Assembly (NCBI GenBank): GCA_944548615.1
Contig: OX155980.1
Span: 55,673,903-55,737,902, forward strand
From: Micropterix aruncella
Taxonomy: Eukaryota; Arthropoda; Insecta; Lepidoptera; Micropterigidae
DNA length: 64,000 nt
Direction: 5' to 3'
Made by a program: the position numbers and the translations under genes. Below are positions 44,650 through 56,890 of this stretch, one piece after another (the first letter of the stretch is position 1; every line of letters begins with the position of its first letter). A model generated the notes under the pieces. That model worked only from the letters and a program-made list of their open reading frames with translations, was not told where the DNA came from and searched no databases.

Positions 44650-45700
44650 ATGCATAAAAGTATAAAAAATCCTAAAATATTGAGCATTGCCCTCCCTATT
44701 GAAAAGCAGTAAGTTTAGGGCTAAATTTCAAAAAAACTTCAGCATGTATAAATGTGATAAAAAACGATAAACTCTAGCCAATTAAACCCTATGTAATCAA
44801 GGGGGGCTATATTTTTAACATACCTACTAATTTACATGTAAAAAATAATGAAAATTTTGGGTGTTCACGGCAACCGGTCAAGCCATTCCACCCTTCGGCT
44901 ACGTAACGACCAAATTTGGTTGCACATCAGAACACCGTTGACTACATAACGACCAATATTGGCGGCTTGCTCCCGGAGCGCACAGTAATATTATTTTCTA
45001 ATTCGAACGCATCCCAAAATCCATACCAAATATCGCATTATTAGCATAGATACATAGACGGCCGCTAGAATAATTTCGCGCGTCATTTCTCGGATATTTC
45101 TGGTAAAATTCCATTGTCAAACATCATCATTTTTTTTCGAGAAATCATCAAAATTTTTATTGGTATTTATGAGCTAATATCTAAGTAAGTAAATAAGCAA
45201 AACGAAATAGTACCTTTGATGGAGAATCTAATAAATATCACGATAGTATTTACAATTTCTAAATAGCATCCCGTATTTTTCTGTAAGACAAGTACAAGTT
45301 AGAAATGACGAGTTTTTTTTCACTTTTTCGAATTTCTCATATTTATTCATAATAATCTGATTGTTTTACAAAATGAGATTTCAATATTCTATATATATAA
45401 TTTCAATGCGATCATTTCAGTTATTCTTTTTATGATCGCTATAGTAGTTCCATAGTTATAGTACTTTTTATCGAGCGCGGCGATATTACAAGAAATTCCA
45501 CTAAATTGCCGCGGTCTGCCATGAAATTATGCCGCTACTCGAAGGGTGCTTTTCATGCAGTCGAACTGCTAGTAAGGAAAAGCGGTTAGCGCGAATATTC
45601 TTCTCTTTATATTAGGGAGGCGACGTGTTTTCTAGTAGTTGTAACTGCTCGTGTGGCGATATTATGATCTATTGTGTTGTGACGCTTTTCGTGTGTTAAA
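44650..45700. other. Non-coding; promoter-like GC patch near 45.5 kb
   Basis: AT-rich, with a TATA-like CTCTTTATATTAGGG near 45610 followed by a GC-richer patch (GAGGCGACGTGTTTTC). No exon or gene can be supported. Confidence 0.45.
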
Positions 45701-45704
45701 TTAA

Positions 45705-46295
45705 AAAAAATACGTGTGGCACTCGGGGACTGCCGCGGTAAAGCTATTGCATAGCATTTTTAACAACTTATGCAATTATAATTATTTATTTATTTTATTT
45801 TTTCTGATATCAGATAACTGCGCTCTATCGGAAAACGTTGAAATATTCCGCATCATTTGCGGCTGCGGAAGCAAATGATTCGGAATAATTTAAACGTCTT
45901 CCGAAAGAGCGCCGCGCACGAATTTTTTATTCGATAAAGAAAAAAAACGGATTATTCGGAAAAAATCGTAGATAAAAAGATAGATAATTAAATTATCTTT
46001 AAAATGGTGCAGGTTTCATAATAATACGCCAGATAGTATTTGCGTAGTAGTCGTTTTTGTGTTCGGTTAGACCTAATTTCACAAATTAATTACACTATGT
46101 AATATTTACAAAATCTAAAATATTCAAAGCTTAGAATATTAGGAAAATGTTCTTGTTTAACATATATTTTTTTCGAATCGTAAGCAGTACTCGTTAAGAC
46201 GTAATTATCAGTTTAAATTCATTAATTTTCGTTAAGAAATTTCTTCATTCGGTCGCCGCGCTGGCCTAGGCCCGCGATAAAAGCTATGCAATAGC
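45705..46295 (-). mobile_element. TTAA-flanked hairpin MITE, copy 2 (reverse)
   Basis: Same family as 22028-22648, reversed. Flanked by TTAA at 45701-45704 and 46296-46299. It starts AAAAAATACGTGTGGCACTC and ends GCTATGCAATAGC. The central inverted repeat is present. Confidence 0.87.
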
Positions 46296-46299
46296 TTAA

Positions 46300-46740
46300 A
46301 ATAGGGATTATCTTTAGGTTTAGTTGGCGCACATCTAAGGCTCGAAACTCTCTAAATAATGGATCGCTAGCAAAGCGGAATGGCTTCTTGCTTGTTACCC
46401 TTATAATCGCCTTTGAGGCTTTAGCCAGAGGTCTGGCATTAATAATGATGCACCACCCCATCGAAGAATATCATAACTTGGGATGCTGTTGACCAATGCG
46501 TGATAAACGATTTTTGACAATGTTTTGGTAGATCGGTCTTCAGTAACTTGAAAATATGGCTAAGCTGCCGGATTTTTGATGCAGTGGTTTGAAAATGCTT
46601 CTCCCATTCTAGCTTATAATCAATATATACACCAATATTTATTTTTACTTACTTTCGTAATAAACGTATAGGGACATTGTATTAGTGCGTAATCGGTTTA
46701 TAGGCGCCCTCAGAGATCTGAAGATAACCTGCTTCTCTTT
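46300..46740 (-). pseudogene. LINE reverse transcriptase relic (jockey/CR1-like), cut by a MITE
   Basis: On the minus strand from about 46740 the frames give NIGVYIDYKLEWEKHFQTT, then ASKIRQLSHIFKLLKTDLPK and THWSTASQVMIFFDG. This is the segment after the catalytic YADD core of non-LTR reverse transcriptases (Y-L-G-V...L-x-W...H followed by a thumb helix). Frame changes are present and the MITE begins exactly at its downstream edge. The catalytic core itself is not here. Dead fragment. Confidence 0.6.
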
Positions 46741-46744
46741 TATC

Positions 46745-47380
46745 TCTGGTCACACGAGGATTTCTACTCATTCTGTTTCACCGCAAATAAAGCTCATCTT
46801 TGGGGTGCTTTTCTAAGCACCGAGTAAAAACATGCTTCAAAATCAGGCTCATAGAATATTTAAAATCTTCCACATAAATTATCTCTTTTTTCTCCTTCCC
46901 CCATTATTTAAACCGTTGCGTCATTATAAGCATTTGTTTATTTTAGTATAGCACAATCTACGTCAACAAAAAGTTTAATTCGTGTTTTTTAAATGTAACT
47001 TTTTTTATTTTTGCAATTATTATTATCAATCTCATTGTATATTTTAAGTTCTCTCTCTCATTGTATATCTCATTGTATCTAAATGGTTTGCTACAGAATA
47101 TTGCCTGTAGGCAATAAGCTAGAAGTTTCATATGAATAAAGCGTTTTTTATTATTATAATTTTATTAGTATTTACTCCTATTTAAGTTTTTTACTACTAA
47201 AAAGAGGAGAGAGTGTGGACACCTAATGTTTCTGCACAAACTTCTTAATGGCGTGATAAACTAACCAGCTTTATTGGTAGCGTTAAATTTCAACGCACCC
47301 TCCATACGACTGAGGTAGAAGTTAAAATTTCACATTCCCATTTGGCAGACAAATCAATCTTTCCACAATCCTATATTGAT
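46745..47380. other. Non-coding, nothing recognised
   Basis: AT-rich spacer between two inverted MITE copies. No gene. Confidence 0.55.
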
Positions 47381-47387
47381 TTTTTAA

Positions 47388-47982
47388 GCTATTGCATAGC
47401 TTTTATCGCGGGCCTAGGCCAGCGCGGCGACCGAATGAAGAAATTTCTTAACGAAAATTAATGATTTTAAACTGATAATTACGTCTAAACGAGTACTGCT
47501 TACGATTCGAAAAAAATATATGTTTAACAAGAACATTTTCCTAATATTCTTAGCTTTGAATATTTTAGATTTTGTATATATTACATAGTGTAATTAATTT
47601 GTGAAATTAGGTCTAACCGAACACAAAAACGACTACTACGCAAATACTGTCTGGCATATTATTATGAAACCTGCACCATTTTAAAGATAATTTAATTATC
47701 TATCTTTTTATCTACGATTTTTTTCGAATAATTCGTTTTTTTGCTTTATCGCATAAAATTCGTGCGCGGCGCTTTATTGGAAGACGTTTAAATTATTCCA
47801 AATTATTTGCTTTCGCAGCCGCAAATGATTCGGAATAATTTCAACGTTTTCCGATAGAGCGCAATTATCTGATATCAGAAAAAATAAAATAAATAAATAA
47901 TTATAATTATAATTGCATAAGTTGTTAAAAATGCTATGCAATAGCTTTACCGCGGCAGTCCCCGAGTGCCACACGTATTTTT
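47388..47982 (+). mobile_element. TTAA-flanked hairpin MITE, copy 3
   Basis: Flanked by TTAA at 47384-47387 and 47983-47986. Same termini and internal palindrome as copy 1, with small differences. It lies 1.1 kb from copy 2 in opposite orientation. Confidence 0.88.
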
Positions 47983-47989
47983 TTAACCA

Positions 47990-50900
47990 CGGACCCCTAA
48001 CGATTACATCCATTTCATATTATAATTTACGGGGCACATAGATTGATAATTTTCCCTATGCTTTATTTATTTATTTTTTAATTTTAGGACATTGAATTTA
48101 CTGTAAATTTATTTCTAAAAATATATTTTTAATAGTTGTTTTTAGGGATATTTTTTGTTATTTAATGGCCTACTGAATCGTTTTTATTGTTTTTAGTTAA
48201 TTTTCTATCACTATGTACATAAAATCATTTTTTTTGTATTGTATATTGATCTCCATAATTTTAATAATAATTTTATTATAGTAACAATGTTCATTGAATC
48301 ATCGGTCAAATGGCACATAGGTAATAATCAATTTAGCATGAAACATATAATATTATACTGTAATGATAGGGTTTACGTGTGATAGCTGCCCCAGGAGCCG
48401 TCGTCGGACTTTATTTTTACACAAGCGACAAGTGCAATCTTCGCGGTTTGCCGCTAAAACACTAGAGGGACAGGGGGTGTACTTTGATTATACGTATTAG
48501 CTGCGACCGTATCATGTTTGCAAGTCCTCATTTTGAATTATGGGGCGTCTATCCTCCTGAGAAAACTATCCCACTTTTATCCGAAATTTTGTGAATATGT
48601 GAGATTAAGTGAATGAATAAAAATATGTATTTGTTTAGACTATTGTTTGTGTACCTATTTTCTAAATAAATAAATAATTAAATAAATTAGTAGTCTAGCA
48701 ACAAACCTGATACTATCTGTTTTAATGTAAGGTAAACCAAATGATGGATTTTTACCATGCTGTTTAGTGTCTGATTTATTTCTATATGAACCGTACCGCA
48801 AGCTGTGGATGAAATATACAATTATGAATTGACGGGGTTCCTATGCCCCGTGAAAGCGTTGAGAATTATGATTATTTAAGGTGGTAGGATTGGTGTGTGC
48901 GCGGTGCGGTCGGTGAGGATAATAATCGGTCACTGACCTCCTCCACTCCCGTACAGCTCTTGTCTTGGCTGGGAGATGGAATAGCAGGGCGATGCAGCGG
49001 CTTCGGCGGGCGCCACGCCTCTCGCCGCTGTCATGCTGACATGTAGGCAACTTAACGATATCACAGTATACCAGACAGTACCGTCTCTTAGAACAAAATT
49101 GAAAACAAAGCGAACTACGTCACGAGTCCAAGGGCTCACATAGGGCCGCCACATGTCTGCTATTCCGCCAACGCAGATGTTTAAACGTTTTAGAAATTCG
49201 CCAACCTTAGCACCCACGTAACGCTAACCGAAGGCGTTCGTCAAGACGTACCCCTCTGCACCCCTCGCTCCCTATCCCCGTAATACCATGTCGCTCGAGA
49301 AGGCGTCTACTGCTCTCTCGGTATATTGTCCATATTCAATGGAATCCTATGACAGTGAACCTAATTAGAATTAGCATATTGAACCTTAATTGGAGTTAGC
49401 ATTTTTATTGTGTTGATGGTTCTCAATCTTTCTTGGTTCTGAAATATAAGCAATTAAGAACCAATCGCATTCGTTTGGTTTCCCATTCCTTTAAATTTTT
49501 GCAAGGGTCTTAATTCTTAGACTTCCTGAAGTTTCCGGTTTTAGCTACCCCCTACAATCAATGAGCTCAAAGAAACATCACTTAAAAACGGCATCTAGAG
49601 AATTGATTATTATTGTTTTATCCCCCCCTCCCAACAATCTGAAACTATCTGTAATATTTTCATTTTATTTATTTATTAATATACAATTATTAGACTACTA
49701 GATATTATTCTATTATATTTTTACTTTCTCGGCCCACCAACCAATCTCTTTGTCTGCCGCCACAAAAAATCTCTAAATCCTAATAATTTTGAAAAAAAAA
49801 GGCATTTTTTTGTGATCAACGTCGTCATCAAACGTCATAATTGTCATCAACGATTCTATCGAGCGATCCATTTTCTGCACTTTTAGAAGAGTTCTTTTTG
49901 GAATCGGGTAATAAAGCTCAAAACCCGGTTCCTATAGCTCATTATGAACGGGTTTATATTCTAGTCGTTTATAATAAAAGTGAATCTGATTAAATTCTCT
50001 ATAAAATAGTTTTGCTTTTTCTTATGCGATCTAACTTTCTTAGAATTAGTTGCATAAATTCGGTCATTATTACCATGAGTGCTATAAAACAAGACACTGC
50101 GGGTTCTCGGGTCGGAGTATTCACGAAATCCAATGCCTTTGTTTACACCACGTGTAATGAATGATACATAGGTACAAATGTGCGCTGCATTATTGCATTC
50201 AGAGTATTAGCGTGACGTTGAAGGTGAGGGAGTAGCAAATGCGAGGTGGGGGGGGGGGAGGGTAAAACGAAGCGCATGCACGGCTTTATTTAATATTCAT
50301 CTGATAAGAGTTGCGAATTACTATGGCATACTAATCCAATGTATAGAACGACTCGGAGGGGTCGCCCTCAATACCGAGATGGGATTTCCTAACCGCATGT
50401 CGACTTAACGAGTTCCCTGAAAGCTTTGTTGGCGGTGTGATTGAGATTATATTACTCAGTTGGACTGAGAACTCGGTGTGAGCAGTTTAGCCTGAGCGCT
50501 GAGCGGATGCAAGTAAGGTGGAAGCGATTGAATCATTCATTTAGGGTCTCCTTTCTTATCTTTATCTGATTGAAAGAAAAATAGCTTTATTGTACCAAAT
50601 TTATAGTAACAGTGATAACGAAATAAAGACATACATTTTATTTTAATTGAAACAAACGGCGGTCTTATTGTATCACTATTTATTACAGCTAAACGTAGTA
50701 ATATGAAATAAAATTAGTAAATATATTAGGCCTTTTTTCAGCAACTGCATATACGTTTAAGAAAGGAGTTTCAAACTTGACAACTGAACGTGTAAATACA
50801 GAACGATCCGTAGTGATTTAATTAAAATCCGAGCGGGGAAATTTCGATCAACATCCCACAACCTTATATTGCCGGAACGCTGAAATGAAAATGAAAATAG

Positions 50901-51390
50901 GTTTTTATCGAACGTAAAAACACTGCGTATTAAAAATAAACATCATGAGACAATAGATAAATGTTAAAATTACATCATATAACAAAACGACCGATTCTAT
51001 GAGCTCCACTAGAAAGAATCTTCAAAGAAAACAAGATAATATATTTTATAACTTTTTGACTACTGTTTAATAATAACTACCGTACAAGTCCGTTAATCAG
51101 TAGTCAATATTCAGTATCCAGTCGAGCATACAATACTTAAAACAGAAAAAATAGATTTAGCAAAGAACAGAAAATGGGGTGGGTCATCATTACACTACCG
51201 TATACGACATTACACTACCTTTATTTTTGGGTGATAAAGTCTTTCGTTGAACACGAGTTTTCACTCGCAGTTTCTTATTTTTTTATCTGCTCAGCTGACA
51301 TTTGAGAATACAATGACGACGCAAGAACCACTTGTATAACCTATCCGATCACCCCCCTCCCCCCTGATGACGTAAACACTCAAACACGAA
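47990..51390. other. Non-coding, nothing securely recognised
   Basis: Mostly AT-rich. A GC-richer patch at 48840-49220 holds a 95-codon minus-strand frame without recognisable motifs. An 11-G homopolymer lies at 50248-50258. A short stretch at about 50455-50513 has an arthropod initiator-like TCAGT and a donor-like GTAAGG, which is suggestive but weak. Confidence 0.5.
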
Positions 51391-51439
51391 ATTTGAATAG
51401 ATATACGCCACTTCGCGCCAAAACTCCTGCACCACGAGA

Positions 51440-52240
51440 TATATTAAAACGTTTTCATCGTTTCATGACAGGACCTCAGTATTGGAGCCTCTGTAAAGTC
51501 GTTTTCTCGCCAAGGATATGTAAGTTATCGAAAAAAACCCATGTACCTTACAGGGCAGGCATCTCCAAAGAACGGGCGCATCACATCATGGGTGGAGATT
51601 TGCATATGAAAAAGTTATCCGCCCGTTGGATGCCGCCTTTGCTTACTCGTGATCAAAAAAAAATTCGGATGCAAAACTCTCAACACTATTTTATGCGATT
51701 GTGCGGCGATTGTGGGAACGATTTGTAACAACAGATGGAATATGGCCCCTTGCCTCCAAAGAATAATGCCTGAAAAAGTGAGGGCATCCGTCTTTTGGGA
51801 TGCGAATGGAATTTCGATGATAGATGACCTTCCGAAAGGTCTACCTATAATTAATGAATACTGCACTAATCTCTTACGCAAGCTACAGGAATATATTTAG
51901 CAAAAAAAAAAAACAGGTTTGGCTCGAAGAGACATAATCTTCCACCAAGACAACGCAAATGGATCTCAAATGCGTTAGGTCTATGGCAAAATCAATTAAT
52001 TATACTATGATTTGTTGCCCGACCACCTTATTCGTGTGACCTGGCATCGTCGTCTGACGATGTTAGGTCAGGACGACGGAAGTCTTTCCACTTGTCCCCA
52101 GCACTTTTTTTTGGGTGGACGAAATTTGAGACGAGTGACGAAGTTACGGCTGATATAGAGGAGTATTTTGCAGGCCATGAGGAAAATCATTGTATGAAGA
52201 GGATAACTGCTTTGGAGCGTACATGGACTAGGTGAGTAGG
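51440..52240 (+). pseudogene. mariner transposase relic, most of the length
   Basis: Frames in order read RAGISKERAHHIMGGDLHMK, KKLSARWMPPLLTRDQKKIR, then after a shift VRASVFWDANGISMIDDLPK, then RDIIFHQDNA (catalytic Asp), and near the end ADIEEYFAGHEE with ALERTW. This follows the order of a mariner transposase from the helix-turn-helix end through two catalytic segments to the C-terminus. Stops and several frame changes break it. The first catalytic TxDE block is not visible. I found no terminal repeats. Confidence 0.78.
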
Positions 52241-52269
52241 GCTTAAAGGAGACTATGTCAAAAAATAAT

Positions 52270-53450
52270 TGTTCTCGATTGTTCGATTGTTCACGAGTAC
52301 TTGTTTGCTAGGCCGGGTGCTTATCATTCCGCATTTGTATAAGAGCGGTGCAGTAGAAAACAGTCGCAACGTTTAAACGCACTTTTCAAGACTTTTGATG
52401 AAGATGTTACCTATGAAAGTTATTACATAAACCATCTAATTTAACTTTTTTTTTAGGGTAGTTGTGGCATTAGCCGGTGTTAGTTAATTGCAGCAGGCAG
52501 CGGCGCGTCTCGTATCTAGTCGTATTGTAATGCACGCAATGTGCACGCGCGCCGTGCTGATTATTATCCGATCTGCAAGTGAAAGCGACAAACGATAGGG
52601 AAGAGAACTCGTAATCACACAACAAATGCCGGCAATTTCCATATTTGCGTTGTTGCCGCTTCGGGTCGCAGCGCGGCACTCGGCCGCCATCGCCATGCTG
52701 TTTCTTGGAATTAAAACTGACAGCGCAGGCAGGCCTACATGGTAGTCTAGCCTTACAAGTATCAGAGCCGGAAGAATACCTCATTTTATGACAATACTAT
52801 TTACCATAACAATATTATTTTATTTATGTTCCTACATATTACAAGACTATGAGAAACTGCTTTCAAAACGTAGTACGAAAAATGGGTTCAAAATACACAT
52901 CCCTTCGTTTTCATGAAATGCATATGGCAAATAATTCTGCCATCAGAATGCCATACTGACAGGCTCATTTGCCAGTACAGAATCATTTGCGGTACTTACA
53001 GACATTTTAAAATGAGTATAATAATCAAATCAAATCTAATTTTCTACAGCCTTACAAACAAAGCGAGTTAAATTCACCCTAATCAATCAATCGCTCGAGT
53101 TTCAGCGGCCACGCTTGCTACGCCTAAACGTCAAAATGTCAGTCGTTGTTGTTTTTTGTAAAGCGTCTAAGTGTTATACAGGGTTATTTTTAATTCTGAT
53201 TCTGAAAAAAAAGGAATAACAAGGCATTGAACTAAAATTGATTTGAATTTGGAATTCCAACTCAAAAGTATGTTTAAAATGGTTCAAGTTGAAAACGGTA
53301 ATTACGTAGGTACCTAGCAGTTCAAAGTAATAAGATGAATGTTGAGAGTTATGTTACATACGAATCTCCCCATAGTTACAATTCCGCGAAAGACCTATTT
53401 TGCAACCTAGAACTTTATAGGTAATAAAAGAAATTAAATTTACTATATAT
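52270..53450. other. Non-coding, GC-richer patch at 52480-52780
   Basis: No gene recognised. The GC-richer patch contains two overlapping minus-strand frames (104 and 70 codons) without known motifs. A regulatory region or unknown repeat is possible. Confidence 0.45.
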
Positions 53451-53457
53451 GTAAATG

Positions 53458-53665
53458 TTATAACGTCCGTAGCCGCACTGACACCGGTTCTTCTCGTTGT
53501 TATCGAAGTTAAGCAGCGTTGGGCGCGGTCAATACTGGGGTGGATGTCCGCCTGAGTGTTTGACGGCGTGATGCTATAAATGCCCACCAAGAAGATGTTG
53601 CGGATATGCAACAAGGCGGGTTCCACAAAAAGGCATCAGCCTTGTGGGTAATAATAAAAATCTAA
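53458..53665 (+). mobile_element. 5S rRNA-derived retroposon (SINE3-like)
   Basis: About 53458-53577 follows the 5S rRNA along its length: CACCGGTTCTTCTCGTTG, then ATCGAAGTTAAGCAGCGTTG with the 5S A-box region, GGGCGCGGTCAATACTGGGG, GTGGATGTCCGCCTGAGTG (the C-box region) and GGCGTGATGCTAT. It differs from a typical insect 5S gene at many positions, mostly in the first stem. After the 5S part comes an unrelated body of about 70 bp (CCACCAAGAAGATGTTGCGG... GGCATCAGCC) and a tail TAATAATAAAA. A 5S head with internal Pol III promoter, a body and an A-rich tail is how 5S-derived SINEs are built. A 5S pseudogene with chance flanks is the alternative. Confidence 0.7.
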
Positions 53666-53796
53666 TCACGTGGAAAAAAATCGTCAAAAAATAGTGAATG
53701 GAGTACGAGATCCAGCGGCACCGAAAGCAGCGTATTGGCTGCGAGGGCGACCCCCTCCCCGATCGCCGGATACGGAATAAATAATAAAATAAATAA
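53666..53796 (+). mobile_element. Second retroposon fragment inserted in the 5S SINE tail
   Basis: A 131-bp GC-rich piece ending GGATACGGAATAAATAATAA plus further A/T units. It is flanked by the 16-bp direct repeat AATAATAAAAATCTAA (53650-53665 and 53797-53812), which fits a target-site duplication. The A/T-rich tail gives plus polarity. Family unknown. Confidence 0.5.
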
Positions 53797-53861
53797 AATA
53801 ATAAAAATCTAAATATTTATTTTCACATAACATTTATTTTTAACTTTATTTTTAGACTAGC

Positions 53862-54600
53862 TGACCCGTGCCCACTTCGTTGGGCGGTAAAACTTTTTAC
53901 TTGTGATGAAATTATGAGTGTGGTTTGGTTAGTAATGAGTGCTATGATTTATTTCCTGACTGCCAAAAGAAGGGTTATATTTTTACTGCATATGTATGTA
54001 TGTATTTGCATGCCAATTTGACTATATTACCGTTATTTGTGAGTGTCTTCTTGTGAGTGTCTTGTTTGTCAGTGTTTTATCTCTTTAACCATTTATGCAG
54101 TAAAAGTGAAATATGCAGTAAAAAGGAAAAGCCCTTTGTTTTAAACACTTGAGACGATAAATTTACTTATTTTGATAATAATTCATAATTGTTGATAATA
54201 TGACCAATAAACATGACATAACGATTAAAATTATATTTTTAATTTAAAAAACTACTTTTTGTGACCTAAATATAAAAGTTAGACATATGCTGTCGCTGAC
54301 TTTTTTGTATGCGTTATCAAGCTCTACAACTATTCCCTATAACGTAATCATATATCTCTCATCGTTAAGGCAGCGTTAGTTAGAAACGTTTTCGTTTCAC
54401 CGTTTTTTCCGACTTACTTTGGAAATCCGACTGCCACGAAAAAGTCTTTTCATTTTGCGGATTAATATATAGCCAATGACACTCACAAATAACTTGGCTT
54501 TCTGATAGTAAAAGAATTTTTAAAATCGGTTTAGTAGATCCAGAGATTACTTCCTACAACGTCACAAACTTTACCTCTTTAGATTATTAATATAGATTAT
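53862..54600. repeat. Insect dispersed repeat starting CTAGCTGACCCG
   Basis: Starts ACTAGCTGACCCGTGCCCAC and ends near AATATAGATTATAATATTAG. The wording is that of a very common dispersed repeat in Lepidoptera and other insects, often annotated as Helitron- or LINE-related. Its middle part recurs at 54640-54990. Confidence 0.65.
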
Positions 54601-54639
54601 AATATTAGTATAGAAAGACGACACGGTCGCGGTTTCATA

Positions 54640-54990
54640 CCTATGTCGTATTATCTCTTTAACTATTTATGCAGTAAAAGAGAAAAGTCTTTTGTTTTAA
54701 ACACTTGAGACGATAAATTTACTTATTTTGATAATTATTCATAATTGTTGATAATATGACCAATAAACATGACCTAACGATTTAAATTATTTTTTTAATT
54801 TAAAAAACTACTTTTTGTGACTTAAATATAAAAGTTAGACATCTGCTGTCGCTGACTTTTTTGTAGGCATTATCAAGCTCTACAACTTTTCTCTAGAATT
54901 TAATCATATATCTCTCATAGTTAAGGCAGCGTTCGTTAGAAACGTTTTCGTTCGACCGATTTTTACCTCTTTATAATATTGGGATAGATA
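54640..54990. repeat. Second, diverged copy of the same repeat (direct orientation)
   Basis: Aligns with about 54055-54400 at an offset of roughly 585-600 (for example TTTTAAACACTTGAGACGAT and TTGTTGATAATATGACCAAT in both), with perhaps 10% differences. It ends CTCTTTATAATATTGGGATA. Confidence 0.8.
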
Positions 54991-54999
54991 AAATATAAT

Positions 55000-56885
55000 G
55001 TTGACTTCTGAATAGGCCGTTGTAGATTTAAATTGTTTTTAGAGGCAAACGCAAGCGTCCTCCGTAGCCAGACTAGCGTGTCAATCATCAAGACACATCT
55101 AAGTGACCAGTGATTGGCTTTCCAATTATGTTGGGGTGCCCAGAAATGTAATGAAATTATGTAAATAAAATTAAATGGTTAAAATGAAAAATTGACATGT
55201 ATTGCATCCTTTACGTAGGGCATAGTGCTTCTTTTCGATGACAGTTTCTGGGAATAGAATTTGAAAGCAAAATCTGTACTTTGACAAACACATGAATATA
55301 AGCAGTTAAAAGAGGATTCATTAACAGTACAGCTAGGCTAAATACGTGATTGTTAGTATAGATGGGCGAATACACGGAGACTGGATAAAGGACTAAAAAG
55401 ACAAAAGGCTACGGAATAGACTGTTTATGCCCGCCATTAAAACGAACTACACGAATAAAATATGTAGGAATTCTAATAGACATTTATTTACGATGGCATA
55501 AAGAAATCAACTTTAGTGCAACGAGAGTAAGAACATTAAATTACCTATTGAGCCCGCTATTTTAATATGGACCTTCTATGCATTATTTCAATATGTCATC
55601 AATTACTGACAGATCGAATGAATCTTAATGTCACGTGGAACGAAAATTGTAGCTGCTATTGCATTATATACAAGAGACAGATGACCAATGAGCCTTAGAT
55701 GAACCAAGAAGCCTTAAGTATTACTACCTATGATTATAACATCAACGATACTAATACTTCTTATGACCCTTCTAAACAGTTTTATAATGACCGTTTTAAT
55801 AATAGAATACAGTTTATCCAGCGAACATCAGCACGACACAAAACAGCATAACCAACAAACACTGCCCAAACTGAAAATGACATACGGACAGCGACATTAC
55901 ATAGCTATAGTACCAACATTTACAGTTTACTGACTTTTGAGAGACAGGACATGGATTTTTGATGAGTTGGCTTTATAATAAATCGCGAGAGGACTTGCAA
56001 GCGAAAATTGTACATAATAATCGTACCACAATCTTAAAGATTTCAATGTGTTTGATCTATACTACAACATTTTAGTAACATTTCTCATTTATCAATTTGT
56101 TTTTATTTGTTTTAATTACTGTTAATTTTGAATTGTTTTAGTTAGGTTTAAGTTTAGTAATAAATCAAGTGACATCCCTAAATAAGGTATCGTGGATACC
56201 TCTAGATGTGGTTGATTAGATAGATAGATCGATATTGACAACAGTCTTATGTACTTATTTGGATATAAGGAGTGTTTTTTTTACCAAATTGTTTTTTTAA
56301 AAATAAACTATTGTTTGGTTGACTGCTAAAATACGACTAAATATTATAATTTAAAAATGTTGTATGTGTGAATAAAAAAATAAATGAAATGATATGAGAT
56401 ACAAATATTTGTCATAAAATGGCGTGATTTCTTTCTTTTCCATCGCTTTTAGTCAATGCTACTTCAGCGTTGATGTGCATCGGTTCCATACAACGAGCGC
56501 GCGGCGGTAACCAATTAAATGATTCATAATATATGGAATAAAGCTGAATGGGTGGCGACCTGTCGCCGGAAACAGGTGGGTCATACAGGGCCCTCGACGG
56601 ACTTTATTTTTTTATAGGGACGCTCGAAAGAAATAAAGTAATCGTAGATAATAGTATCACAAATGATGCACCATATGTATTACGTACCTACATTTATCAA
56701 ACGTTACTTACGTTTTTGTGAACAAACACAGGCATTTTTATTATACAGTTATACGACGGTCGGGCACCTGAAAAACAAAACATTTTAATTGCATTAATCA
56801 GGCCATTTTCATAACAAGATAGATTTTAATAGGATTATAGATGTCATTAAAAAAGACATCTAAAAGAGAGACCACAAATCAAAAT
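55000..56885. other. Non-coding, nothing recognised
   Basis: AT-rich. The 67-codon plus-strand frame at 55730-55933 has no recognisable motif. A GC-richer patch lies at 56480-56610. Confidence 0.5.
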
Positions 56886-56890
56886 ATAAA

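Noticed and set aside
46222..46461. 79-codon minus-strand frame
   Set aside because: Spans the border of a MITE and a LINE relic; chimeric and not a gene.
48930..49217. 95-codon minus-strand frame in a GC-rich patch
   Set aside because: No recognisable motif, start context or neighbouring exon; GC-driven.
50455..50513. Short TCAGT-initiator exon ending at GTAAGG
   Set aside because: Both motifs are short and frequent by chance; no supporting CpG island or coding frame.
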